A stretch of DNA of 64,000 bases from Adiantum capillus-veneris (Eukaryota; Streptophyta; Polypodiopsida; Polypodiales; Pteridaceae). Both the position numbers and the translations under genes were made by a program. Below, one piece after another: positions 23,558-34,229 of the stretch (position 1 is the stretch's first letter; every line of letters starts with the position of its first letter). The DNA is taken from the NCBI GenBank assembly GCA_014529385.2, contig CM043962.1, positions 88,227,680 to 88,291,679 of the forward strand, written 5' to 3'. The notes under the pieces are model-generated. The model made no database searches, had not been told where the DNA came from, and worked only from the letters and a program-made list of their open reading frames with translations.

Positions 23558-24640
23558 ATGAACGATGCTGAAGAGGATTCTGATTCAGGTGAGACCATGG
23601 AGACCAAAACGACCACTAAGATAGAAACCAACAAGGAAGATCTTCATGAGCCACAATGGCCAGGATCCAAGAAGAAGATAGGAACTTATCCAAACCCTAC
23701 AGAGGAGATCGAGCGAGTCAAGCAATTAAGGAGTTTGATAGAACGTACCCAAAGGGATCTAGAACCAACACCTAGGCAGATCTAGATTACAGACACCGTG
23801 TTCCCTACACAACAACAATCTTACCAAGTCCATAGACCCTTAGCCATACCTAGTGTCATCCAAGAAGAAAGTGACTTAAAATCATGGGAAAGTGGGCGTA
23901 CTCACTTCTTGATGGAAAGAATGTTTACAGAGGGACTACCTGATCCTATCGAAGAAATGGAGATCCCATCTTTCCCACGTCAAGGGGCTGAAGTCCAAAA
24001 GGTGCCGTTAAACATTGCCAAATTGATGGATTTCATGTCTTTAGAAGTTAGAACCACCATCATGTCCAAACTATATAAAGACCCTGATCTAGTATCAGCT
24101 CTTCGAGCCTTTCTCAATGGAGAACTAAAGTTTGGGCTACCACAATTTGGACAGATGGATGGAGCTGGGGAGATGCCAATAGAGGAGGAACACTTTTATC
24201 CACAACCCAATCTAGATGAGAACCTTGTTATAGAAATACCTGTTTTCAAGTTGGGACAATACTTTGAGGGTGATGAATCCAATGCAACCATAACAATCAG
24301 TACTAAGGGATTAACTGTGAAGGGAATCCTTGGTGGTGGCACTGGGGTTAGCATTGTGACTAAAAATTGCTAGGAAACTATGGGAAGACCTCACCTTGCG
24401 ACCACAACCATTGTAGTGAAGATGGCCAATGGGTCTATCGTTAAACCTGCTAGAAGATCTCAAGATCAAGGTCTTTGGACATAAAATAAGGATTACCTTC
24501 ATTGTTATGGATTTCTCCAAACACACTATGGCATCGGAGATGATCTTAGGATATCCTTTCATGAGGGAAGCAAAAATGGTGCATGACTGGTCTAAAAACC
24601 ATGTCTACTTGCAGTTCCAAGATTCTGTCATTTGAGTGGA
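23558..24640 (+). pseudogene. Ty3 protease region, catalytic Asp lost
   Basis: The region ends in a retropepsin fold. The active-site loop reads ILGGGTGVSIV at about 24326-24358, where relatives have an Asp at the first glycine after the leucine (24332-24334). After a nonsense codon and a frameshift it continues with KIRITFIVMDF, and near 24537-24560 with EMILGYPFMREAKMVHDW, the usual ILGxPxL-type segment. The protease would cut the Gag-Pol polyprotein. Loss of the Asp means it could not do so in this copy. The upstream part (23558-24300) is hydrophilic linker sequence I cannot assign. Confidence 0.75.
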
Positions 24641-25444
24641 TCTTGTGACTGGTTGAGCACATCCTCTAGGAAACAGGTTTATAATTGATCATAAATCTGA
24701 CACAAAGTTCACTGATGTTGGGGAAGATTCTTCTTATATGGATGTACTACGTGGGATGATTGAGTCGGACAATGTGGATTCGGTCCACCTAGCAGCAACC
24801 ATAGACACTTGGGGAAATAGGGGACGACCTGGGTAACACCTGAGGGGGATGAAATGCCACCACTTGTACCCTTAAATATGCTAGAAGCAATGCATATAGC
24901 TTCTGATGACGTACAAGATGAAAGTTTGACTGGCATTAGAACCAGTAGCGCCTCACAAGACTATAGCCCACACGATTTGGGGTCAGAATCATCAATTGAA
25001 ATTGACTCTCAGGACGAAGAATCTGAGTTAAATCTTAGTGCAAATGTGGGGACAAACCATTTAGGGCCCAGTGGTACCCCAGATGACAATCTATCCAAGG
25101 GAGCATAAGACACAATAAGCGATTCATCCAGAGACTCTTCACTGGAGATTTGTTGTAATCGAAAATTAGACAAGAAGAGTAAGAGATATAAGAGGCGAAG
25201 ATATCGAGCAAATGTACGTGCTAGAATAAATGAAAAGAAATCTACCGTAGAATGGCTTAATTATATAGGGGCATGTGATGCTCATCGAAAGTTGGTAGAT
25301 AACTGGGGTGAATACCTTCAAAACGTTATGTGGTGTAGCCCACAACCCATTGACATCGCACAACTAGAGGCTACAAAGAAGCCAAAGTTGAGCCGTACGA
25401 TAAGGAGATGACAAAATCAAGAGTTAGCTCAACAACAAAAGGGA

Positions 25445-27230
25445 TTGGAAGTGAGATCACAGTCCACAGAACAACAGGACCCCACAGACTTACACCCTGC
25501 ACCTGAACATTTCAAATCCTACACCACAGAGGAACGTAAGGTTGTGTATACAAAGGCTCAAAGAAAACCTATCGATGGGAGCAATGGAGTCTATGATGGT
25601 CCAACGATAGTTAAGGAAATAGAGTTAGCAGTCCCAGGAGAAGAGTCTAAACCTGTTTTCATTGCCCAAGATCTGATAGAGACTGAGTGTGTACTTAAAG
25701 AACTTCTCAAGGAATTCAGGGATATATTTGCCTAGACATATCATGATATGAAAGGTGTTTCACCTTCCGTGGTGCAACATACAATCCCCATGAATAGCAT
25801 GGCTAAACTAGTTCAGCAACGACCCTACCCAATGAATCCTAAATATGCAAAAAACGTTCAAGAAGAGATTGAAAAGCTTGTGGAATGCGGATTCATATAC
25901 CCTATTGAGCACTCAGAATGGGTGTCTCCAATAGTGATTGTGCCAAAAAAGAATAGGAAACTCAGAGTGTGCGTGGATCTCAAGAAGGTCAATGCCACCA
26001 CTAGGAGGTACCATTACCCCTTGCCATATTCAGAAGACGTGCTTGAAAGAGTTGCAGGGAAGGAAGCTTATAGCTTTTTAGATGGGTACTCTGGCTACAA
26101 TCAAATCACAATTGCGCTGGAGGACCAAGCTAAAATAACCTTTATAACCGAATTTGGAGTGTTCGCATTTCGTGTTATGGATTTTGGCTTGACCAATGCC
26201 CCTGCTACCTTTCAAAGATTAATAAACACTGCTTTTAGATAAATGAGGGAGTTTTGTGAAGCTTTCTTAGATGAACTTTGTGTTTATTCCTCTTGGAAAG
26301 AACATCTATTATGCTTACGAAAAGTGTTTGAGAAGTGTAGATTGTATTGCATCTCCTTAAACCCTTTCAAATGCCAATTTTGGGTTAAACATGGAGTCAT
26401 TTTAGGACATATAGTGTCTAAAAATGGGATTTCCACAGATGAGAGCAAAATTAAAGCCATTACTGAATTGCCACCACCTACAAACTATAAAGGAGTTCAA
26501 AGATTCATGGGCCATGTTGGTTATTACCGATGGTTTATTTTAAACTTTGCCGAGATAGCTCGTCCTTTGTACAAGCTTCTTATTGAGTTCCAATGGACTG
26601 GGGAGTGTGACCATGCTTATGAGTCATTGAAAAAGACCTTGACTAAAGCTCCTATTCTACGAGTGCTCGATTGGAATCTAATTTTCGATGTGCATATTGA
26701 TGCATCTAACTTTGCTATTGTGTGTGTTCTAGCTCAACTAGAAGAACATAAACTGGACTACCCCATTAGCTTTGCAAGTCGTCAATTGAATGAAACTACA
26801 CCACTACAGAGCGAGAAGGTTTAGGTATGATTTATGCAGTGAAGAAATTTTGCTACTACCTTTTGGCCAACAAGTTTGTGTTCTATGTTGATCATCAAGC
26901 CTTGTTGTATCTAGTAAATAAACCTTGTTCCACGGGAAGAATTACACGATGGTTGTTAATTCTCATTGAGTTTGATTTTACCGTTTTGGTGAGACCTGGT
27001 AAAAGACATGTCATGGCGGATCATTTGTCTCGCATACCCAATGGTGAAGCCCCTACTGGAGTCGATGATGAGTTGCCCGATACTTTTCTAATTCTCCTTG
27101 AGTTTGATTTTACCATTATGGTGAGACCTGGTAAAAGACATGTCATGGCGGATCATTTGTCTTGCATACCCAATGGTGAAGCCCCTACTGGAGTCGAGTT
27201 GCCCGATACTTTTCTATTCCTAGTCAAAAC
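25445..27230 (+). pseudogene. Ty3 reverse transcriptase and RNase H
   Basis: RT begins near 25660 (LKELLKEFRDIFA) and continues through GFIYPIEHSEWVSPIVIVPK, RVCVDLKKVNATT and SFLDGYSGYNQI to FGLTNAPATFQRLI. The catalytic YxDD-type box reads FLDEL at about 26264-26278, so its second Asp is Glu. RNase H follows with FDVHIDASNFAI near 26690 and FYVDHQALLYLVNKP near 26883. Stops occur at 25733 (TAG, from TGG) and 26240 (TAA, from CAA), and a frame change lies near 26810. A 132-bp in-frame duplication (26959 and 27091) repeats the FDFTxxVRPGKRHVMADHLS segment at the RNase H end. Its products would copy element RNA into DNA in cytoplasmic particles. Confidence 0.9.
26959..27215 (+). repeat. 132-bp tandem duplication in the RNase H region
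   Basis: The copy from 26959 and the copy from 27091 both encode EFDFT, VRPGKRHVMADHLS and NGEAPTGV. The period is 44 codons, so the frame is kept; the second copy lacks a GATGAT pair near its end. Few differences separate the copies. Confidence 0.9.
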
Positions 27231-28370
27231 CATACTTGAATTGAGTGAGAAGATTGTTGACTTTCTAGTTAATGGTTTTCCACCCAAAGAGCGTCGTAAA
27301 GACATAGCTCGAAAACTGTTAAAAGAATGTGAACCTTACTCTCTCATTGCAAGAACTCTCTACAGGCTAGGGAAGGATGATATTCTTAGACGTTGTGCCC
27401 GTGAGGATGAGTATTTATACATTATGCAAGAAGCCCACATGGGTATAGCCGGAGGACATTTCTCAGGGGAACTAACAGCTAGAAAGGTGTTGCAATCAGG
27501 CTATTGGTGGCCTACCTTATTCAAGGATGCATCACTTTTTGCAAAAGGATGTGATGAATGCCAACGTTACAAGATCACAGAATGAAAGGATAGGATGCTC
27601 TTACATCTTGTTAAAGTGACTCAACCATTTGAAAAATGGGGTTTGGACTTTGTAGGCCCAATTACTTCGGCAGCTCGTAGCACTCAATCTAGATATATTA
27701 TCGTTGCCACTGACTATGTGACAAAGTGGACGGAAGCCAAGGCGACACGTAAGGCCGATGCGAGGTCAACTGCCAAGTTTCTCTTTGAGAACATTATTAC
27801 AAGATTTGGTTGTCCCTTTGAGATTGTGAGTGACAATGGTACTCATTTTATAAATGGAGTAATAAAAGAACTCACTACCAACTTTATGATAGCTCACCAT
27901 AAGTCCACACCTTATTATCCACAAGCAAATGGCCAAGCTGAGAGCACCAACAAGACCTTAATCTCTATCTTGACCAAAACGGTGGAAGCTCATCGCACAG
28001 ATTGGGATTTAAAGCTTACATCAGCTCTATGGGCTTATCGTACTGCATACAAAGTTGCCATTAACTGCACACCGTTTAAGATGGTGTATGGCCAAGAAGC
28101 GGTTATGCCATGGGAGTTTGTCGTTCCTAGTCTTCGAGTAGCTTCTCAAGAAGGTTGGGATGGTAACTCCTTAGTTGAGCGATTATATATCCTTGAAAGG
28201 CTAGATGAAGAGAGACAATTAGCTGTGCAAAATGCACTTGTGGAGAAAGATAGGAGGAAGAAATGGTTTGACCATCATCTAAAGAACAAAGATATCAATG
28301 TTGGTGATAAAGTCCTTATGTATGGAGTGCGTAACGAAAATAAAAAGTTGAAATATGCGGGAAAATAACC
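27231..28370 (+). pseudogene. Ty3 integrase, one nonsense codon
   Basis: The zinc-binding HHCC module is intact in outline (AHMGIAGGHFS near 27433, then CDECQR near 27550). The catalytic core keeps all three acidic residues: Asp in LDFVGP (27646), Asp in SDNGTHF (27832) and Glu in GQAEST (27940), with 35 residues between the last two. A TGA at 27583-27585, probably from CGA, separates the zinc module from the core. After the core comes KVLMYGVRNENKK, and no chromodomain was seen. Integrase would insert the DNA copy; the ATTGG duplication is its product. Confidence 0.9.
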
Positions 28371-29856
28371 ATATAGAGTATGTAAGATCACCCCACAAGA
28401 AACCATTCGTGTGGAGACTCTTGATGGAGTTGAAACCATTGGATTCCTCAATGGGAGAAAATTTAAAAAATACTATGATCTTTTAAGCCAAGAGGAGCTA
28501 CGTGCCATCCATACAAAAAAGGCAGCCAAGGCACAAATAGAATTGAAGAAGATATAAGCTCAAGCTGAGGCTAAGGAGCAACAACAACGCATAAGACGAA
28601 AATGAGAGGCTAACCTTGGAGTCACACATGCATTCCACGTTGAAACCGACGAGGATTGATTGGACTCTGACACACCTCTACGATACCCTATTGAGCTAAA
28701 TAACACCTATGAAAAAGTGCTATATAACGCCTTATTGGATACGGGTGCTAAATATAATTTGCTATCATATGGGGTGTGGTGTCAGTTGGGGAAGCCACCT
28801 CTATCTGAGAGTATTATCCAACTCAAGGGTGTCAACAAGAAAAAAACTTCGGTTTTTGGAATCTAGCACACTTCTGTCAGTTATGACAATGGGATTGTAG
28901 CTCAAGACTTTTTGGTCATGCCTGTTGGAACTATGGAGGGTAATATAAACCTAGGACGCACGTGGATGATAGCCACCAAATGCACTATTGATTGGGGGAT
29001 AGGAGGTGTCACAACACAAAAACCAACTCTTAGTCCTACCACTCAAGCCATAGTCCCTGAGATATTGCCTCTTAAGAAAATAAAACCCAAAACATCGCAT
29101 GTCCAAGAGGTTGAACCATATGTCCCCATAGCCCAACTCTCTAGAGCTTCAATTGATGTAGCTAAAATAAAGATTGAGACACAAGAGACCCATCCCAATA
29201 TAACAAAGAAAACATACAAGTGGGTCCCTAAAGCTTCTTTAGTAACCATAGCCAGTGCTAAAAGATGGGATCCTGGTAAGAGACGTCCCATTCACCCCAA
29301 GAAATGTAAAGAAACGTTGCGTTGGATTCTTAAAAAACTATTGGAAGCCCAAAGCTACTATGGAGGAAATGATCAAATCTGGGTGCCAAAATGTAAATTG
29401 TGCTCTTACTTGTCACCGGGCCCATGTGAGCTCAATTCTATGGCTCCAAAACAAATTCAAGATTGCGAAAAGGAAAAAATCACAGAATGCTACATACCTG
29501 CTCTAGAATTATTTTGGGTACCAAAGAAAGAACGATTTGTTTTACCCAGCTTAAGAACAGGGAAGTCAAATAAAGCTTCTTGCTTTTCATGTAATTCCTA
29601 TACGGAAGTAAAAGCTTCAACACAACCTCCACCTACCATTGTACATATCCATACAAGCAAAAAAGAGTTTGCACCTCCCGTTGTAAGTTCACCACCTACA
29701 ACAATGTTGCAAATAAAATCATGGGAGAGTACCTTACCACCCTTGCAACTAGATGAAACGCATAGGGCGGTTGAAAACTATTGGTTAAAGCCTTCACCTA
29801 TAACAACTTGGAACAACTGGTTTCAAAGGGTGACGACATCATTCCAAAAGGTATGA
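28371..29856 (+). pseudogene. Second retropepsin-like domain plus basic C-terminal region
   Basis: Continues in the integrase frame through stops at 28366, 28555, 28603 and 28657. From 28660 it encodes a second aspartic-protease-like domain. NALLDTGAKYNLLS has the catalytic Asp at 28738-28740. WCQLGKPPLSES follows, then after a TAG at 28864 come FLVMPVGTMEG and NLGRTWMIATKC, the usual GRxWL-like end. Beyond this is a lysine- and proline-rich stretch with three WVPK motifs (YKWVPKASL, IWVPKCKL, FWVPKKERF) ending at 29854-29856. Plant Ty3 elements place one protease upstream of RT. A second one downstream of integrase is unusual, and it keeps the Asp that the upstream copy has lost. The function of the WVPK region is unknown to me. 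Confidence 0.75.
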
Positions 29857-30267
29857 TCTACCCAAGGAAGGGGGAAGTATTTGTTGACATCCATCATTCA
29901 CTTGCTTCCCTCTCAACCTTCCTCCCTGACCTCTTAATCTCCAATCTTAGGGAATGTATATATAAATCCTTATACTCACAAAAATAAGATGAAAAAGTAA
30001 AAGAGCAAGAGTCGTAACATGAATTCATAAAAACATATTATGCACAAGAATACGACCCTTGTAATATTTGCACTCTAACCATCATCTATTTGCGTGTACA
30101 GATATGGCTAGTACGCTAGAGTCATCCACTCCTGCCTTGGGTGAGAGGTACCCTCGTTACTTTTTACAAATGTTTCACATGGTCTTTCCGGTGCTTGCCT
30201 GCGAATGGGATTTGGTAGGTACGCTAACATGTGAGAGGAATTTCGAGTAGTTAGGCTGATATGTCTC

Positions 30268-30465
30268 TTGACCATGACTGATCCATACTTAGTAGAGAGT
30301 GTATCTCCCATTGCACAAGCCTACCCTTTTGACCAAGATGACTATAGGGGTCTAGTGACCTTCTTAGTAAACATGGGTGCCTCTGATGAAGAAGAAGATT
30401 TACATGATTATACGGATGGCACATATGGTCTCACGGATGATGACTTTGTTTTTCTCGACGACTAG
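30268..30465 (+). CDS. Small acidic open frame in the Ty3 3' region
   Basis: 65 codons (MTMTDPYLVES...DDDFVFLDD) rich in Asp and Glu, lying between pol and the 3' LTR. A preceding frame at 30068-30250 contains MASTLESSTPALGERYP and ends just upstream, so the two might once have been one product. Extra 3' frames are known in Tat and Athila elements, but these show no envelope-like signal peptide or membrane helix. This may be a genuine accessory gene or chance. Confidence 0.3.
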   Translation: MTMTDPYLVESVSPIAQAYPFDQDDYRGLVTFLVNMGASDEEEDLHDYTDGTYGLTDDDFVFLDD

Positions 30466-31876
30466 GATAGGGGTTTAGCCTTAGGTTTCCCCCCAATCTC
30501 TAAAATATCCTATTCCCTTGACTCTCTAGGAGGAGTGCAAATAATTAGGTTAGGGTTCCTTATGTTTTTTAATAAGTGTTGGTACCTTTTCCCACTGATG
30601 TGCCTCATAGAGGTATTCTTTGTGTTTCCTAGTGTGTACATGAACGTGTTGCTATGGTTAGGATCTGGACCTTCATGGAATCTTTCTCTCGTTCACACTT
30701 CAAATCAAGCGCGACCATTAACACAAACAGGTGTTTCTTGTCCATTAGCATTGCCCCTTATCTTTTTGCATCCATGTTTGTCTGCTTTAATTGTGATTGG
30801 TAGCATAATATTCAACACATTTGCTTAGTATCAAACATTAAATTCAATGTGATTTTTTGTCATAATCACTTATCTAGGTTTAAAAATCAAGCAGTCAGAC
30901 TAAGCCATTTTGACCAAGCTAGGCGTTAGAGATCTTCTCTTAATACCATGGGGAATGCCTTCCTAATTATCAATGGTTACTTAGGTTCTTAATCCGATTT
31001 AGGCAGCATTGTGTGAAATGTACTAGGGCTTTCTAGTGGGCTTAGTCTCTATTGACCTTTAGCTTAAGTATTATAAAGGGAGTTTACTAGTGTGATGAGA
31101 TTGGGGAGGGTAACAGTGTTATATGACCCCCCAAAGTTATGAAATTAAAATGCTGAAAACAAACAAACAAAAAATTCAAAATGCCACAATGTAAAATCTT
31201 AAGCTGGAAGAGAAACCTCAGCTTGATTTGGTACTCCACTCACATGTATTGCCTATGGTACTAGAGCCCTAGAGGTTCCCAGTGTGGGCGCTTTTCCTTG
31301 AAAAGCAAAAAACCCAAGGCCTACAAAATAAGCATACACATCAAAATTGAAACAATGTGAAAAGACTTTGGGGGGTGAAAGAAAAGGCAATAAGTCAGGC
31401 GATGATTTCATGAGCAATTTCTTTTATCGTAGCTTAACTACAAGGTCTTCTAGGTATAGCCTCTAGTCAGCCCTCGGATATGAAATACTTGGCTCTCGCG
31501 ATTAAACAACTTAATTGACCAGAAAAAATCGAGAAGCTTGCCCATGGTATTAATAGTCGATCTTTAGTGCCTTTCGATCGTTATATTAGCGACCCCAGAC
31601 TTGTTTAATTTTTTACCTTTACAACTGTTTATGCGTTTGATTATATTGCTTGCAATTTAATGTTTATTGCTGACAAATGGTTTAAAATTATGCTACTAAT
31701 CAAATTGTCTGCCTACAACTGCACATGCTTTTTAATTGTACATGAGAATGCAATTACTGTGCCAATGTTGTTTGATTTTGCAGTGACTGAAGAAGGATAA
31801 GGACATTCATCTCAAATGCTCTTCCACCTCAACGAACGAGCTTCAACTCAATAGCTTCCGAGGACGGAACTTACAT
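30466..31876 (+). other. Non-coding 3' region of the Ty3 element
   Basis: About 1.4 kb without a convincing gene between the small acidic frame and the polypurine tract. An open frame at 30535-30828 has no recognisable motif. Long untranslated 3' regions are known in Tat-like elements. Confidence 0.55.
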
Positions 31877-31890
31877 AAGGAAGGGGGGCA
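31877..31890 (+). other. Polypurine tract
   Basis: AAGGAAGGGGGGCA directly abuts the 3' LTR and is the expected plus-strand DNA primer site. Confidence 0.9.
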
Positions 31891-32194
31891 TGTTAAACCC
31901 ACGCACATTCCTATCACTTAAGACGGACACTGTATTATTTATTTGGTAGAGTCAGGTACCGGGCTTGTCGATCCAATAGGAAAAGGATAAGAGTGATCGG
32001 CCGACGAGAGGTGCACTCTAACTGGAACATTCAAGGGATTAGTTGGCTAAGCATGGGCACCCAAGTGTGAATGGGGCGAGCTCATATAAAAGTCAACTAA
32101 ACCTAAAATTCACTCATTCTCTCATTTGTGCAATTGAAGAGTGCTCTTGCTCCATCTCCATCTTCTTCCTCTTCATCTCCTTGTGTGTGTGTGT

Positions 32195-32255
<61 letters not shown>

Positions 32256-32484
32256 CATTCCGGTGTCACGACAGCAGCAAGGCGGTTGAGTGCGGCGTAG
32301 CGACATCTCCCTCTTCTTCGCGGCGAGGAATTCTCCACGATAGCAAGCGTAGAGTGGTGAGTGACACACCATCGCCATCTTTGAGCTTACTAGTTTAGGC
32401 TTGTTGTGTGCTTGGAGCCATTTGTGGCTCGCACAGAGTGTATCGGCAAGTTTCTTGCATTGACACGTGCGACATACGCGCACA
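31891..32484 (+). repeat. 3' LTR
   Basis: 594 bp, TGTTAAACCCACGC to CGCGCACA. Carries the same TATAAAA box (32085-32091) and a (GA)n tract (32199-32255, with one CA interruption) as the 5' LTR. Most differences from that copy are transitions. Confidence 0.95.
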
Positions 32485-32489
32485 ATTGG
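32485..32489. repeat. Target-site duplication, right copy (ATTGG)
   Basis: Exact match to 18955-18959. Confidence 0.95.
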
Positions 32490-32511
32490 TCCAATTTTTA
32501 CATAACTAGTC

Positions 32512-33830
32512 TACTTATTGTGGTTGATCTAGATGACATGGTTAGTATGATACTTGAAGCTCTCAAGTGAGACTATGATCGACTAGTCATAGACCTCAAA
32601 TAGGACCCTACGCCAAAGTTTGATCAATACCTTGTTGCAATAAAGAAGAGAAAATATCTTCAAGAATGAGAAGATAGTAACCAAGATCACCACACCCAAT
32701 TATAGTCCTTTTAATGATAATGATGAAGTGTTAGCTAGCGGGGCTTATGTTACCTCTTCTAGCAATGAGAGGAGATGCCATGAATGTGGTAAGCTAGGGT
32801 GGTTCTTGCCCTCACTATGGAAAGAAAAATTATTCACCATCCAAATGCAACCACAAAGACAAGGGAGAGATACTAAAGGCAAAGACAAAGGAAAACTTCA
32901 TGTGGTAGAAGAAGATAAATGTCCTAATAACCATTTTACCTATGAGTCATTAATAATGATGTTTACTAGAGATTGAGGCATAGTGGGTTACTTCACCCAT
33001 ATTTCAAGAACACATTGGTGAGTGTGAATTCCATTGTGGTACTCTTATGAAAGCATGAGAAGTTTTTGATGGGCTTCCTATCCAGAATCTCATCTCTTGG
33101 TATGCGGTGACTGTACGAATGCACAAATGACTATGGCAAGGAAGCACCGTGCTATTTTCATCAACGGGTATGAATGCACCTTGCCCTTACCTAGGATGTT
33201 GTTGATGAGATTGCTTGTGAGAGGCTATTGTAGAAAGATATCGTGCTTGGTGGCAATGTTGTTGGAAAATGATGTCCTGCTTGGCAATGTTGGAGTCGAT
33301 GTGTATCATCAAATGTACATTTACACTCAAAAATTTCTTGTGCATCTAATTGCCCAATCTTTGATCCTAAATCCATGATAACACTCACCGACTAGAAGGG
33401 TGCTATATCATAGCCCTCTTTGTCACAAAATTTTGTTGGTTGTACCTCATTTACATATACATCTAGAGTGGCCAGTATTTGATTGTAGCCAAAAGGCTCA
33501 AAGGCTAGAGGTTGTTATATGGGTTACATACGTTTTTTATAGGTTTCCCACCAAATCTTTGTAGTCTATGACTCCATTTGAGTTATGGCATGATAAGAAG
33601 CTATCCATTGGTTACTTGCATGTTTTTGGTTGCTTGGCGTATACTCTAGTGCCACAATAGCGCCACAAAAAATTGGATGATAAGGCTGCCAAATGTATCT
33701 TTGTTGGTTACAGCACTAAGAGTAGTTTGGCCTTTGCTGTTATGTATTAAAGAGACAATTGTAAGCTCACATGACATTTTTGATACCCTTTTGCCTCTTT
33801 TCAATGGCACGAATACAAATGTAAGTCCAA
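32512..33830 (+). pseudogene. Ty1/copia relic (gag and integrase fragments)
   Basis: The first part (32520-32980) resembles copia Gag: DDMVSMILEALK, YDRLVIDL, then a damaged zinc knuckle CHECGKLGWF followed by a lysine-rich tail. The last part (about 33530-33820) is the end of copia integrase: TPFELWHDKKLSIGYLHVFGC, LDDKAAKCIFVGYSTKS and an IVSSHDIFD end. The sequence between (33009-33370) is not copia but PPR-like and is listed separately. Protease, RT and RNase H are absent. It begins right at the Ty3 target site, so the Ty3 element may have landed in or beside this older relic. Confidence 0.65.
33009..33370 (+). pseudogene. PPR gene fragment inside copia relic
   Basis: In shifting frames this reads like an L/S motif pair of a PLS-type PPR protein. 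NTLVSV is followed after a frame slip by CGTLMKA, a stop, then EVFDGLPIQNLISWYAV. Weaker traces follow near 33220-33260 (KDIVLG, then a NVVGK-like helix). The match to the NxLVxMYxKCGxxxxAxxVFDxMPxRNxxSWNAxI consensus is strong, despite the stop and frameshifts. It may be a captured scrap of a host PPR gene or a pre-existing PPR pseudogene hit by transposons. It is not an obvious recent copy of the intact gene at 16104-18239. Confidence 0.6.
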
Positions 33831-34229
33831 GTGAGGCAAATATCACCGGGGTACTTTTTCCCCTTGCTAGGATAATTTTTTACCCTGGACCTCGAGGCAA
33901 CATTCCTCTTTTCAAACAAAAGACTAATAAAAATAAGGACCAACCAGCAATGCAAGGCCATCCAAGACCACATTTCCACATTGCCAATAATGAAGGACAA
34001 GATACAACAATGCTAAGTGACCAAATAGCACATTTACTTGAGGCACAAATAGATTACAAAGAGGATCATTGTAAAATATTACAGCTATAAAGATGTTAGG
34101 TGAACTTCTATGGATGAATTTGACTCAACAACAACCAATGAGCAAGAAATACCTGCATGGCTACATGCCTAAAGCACATATTTGGATGTGTAGAGCTTTT
34201 GAGTGTGAGACCTTGTTGAGAGAAGATTG

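Larger units (their letters stand above)
18960..32484 (+). mobile_element. Full-length Ty3/gypsy LTR retrotransposon, inactivated
   Basis: A 13,525-bp element bounded by LTRs that begin TGTTAA and end CACA, with a perfect ATTGG target duplication. Order: 5' LTR, tRNA-Asp primer site, 0.74-kb leader, gag, protease, RT, RNase H, integrase, a second protease-like frame, a roughly 2-kb largely non-coding tail, polypurine tract, 3' LTR. The Asp primer and absence of a chromodomain point to the Athila/Tat-like side of plant Ty3 elements (inferred). The LTRs differ at roughly 7% of positions over their first 300 bp by my hand count, so insertion is not recent. Numerous nonsense codons, a few frameshifts and changed catalytic residues make it non-autonomous today. 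Confidence 0.95.

Noticed and set aside
29870-30250. Envelope-like gene in the Ty3 element
   Set aside because: The frames between pol and the 3' LTR have no signal peptide or transmembrane anchor that I can see, so an env call is not supported.
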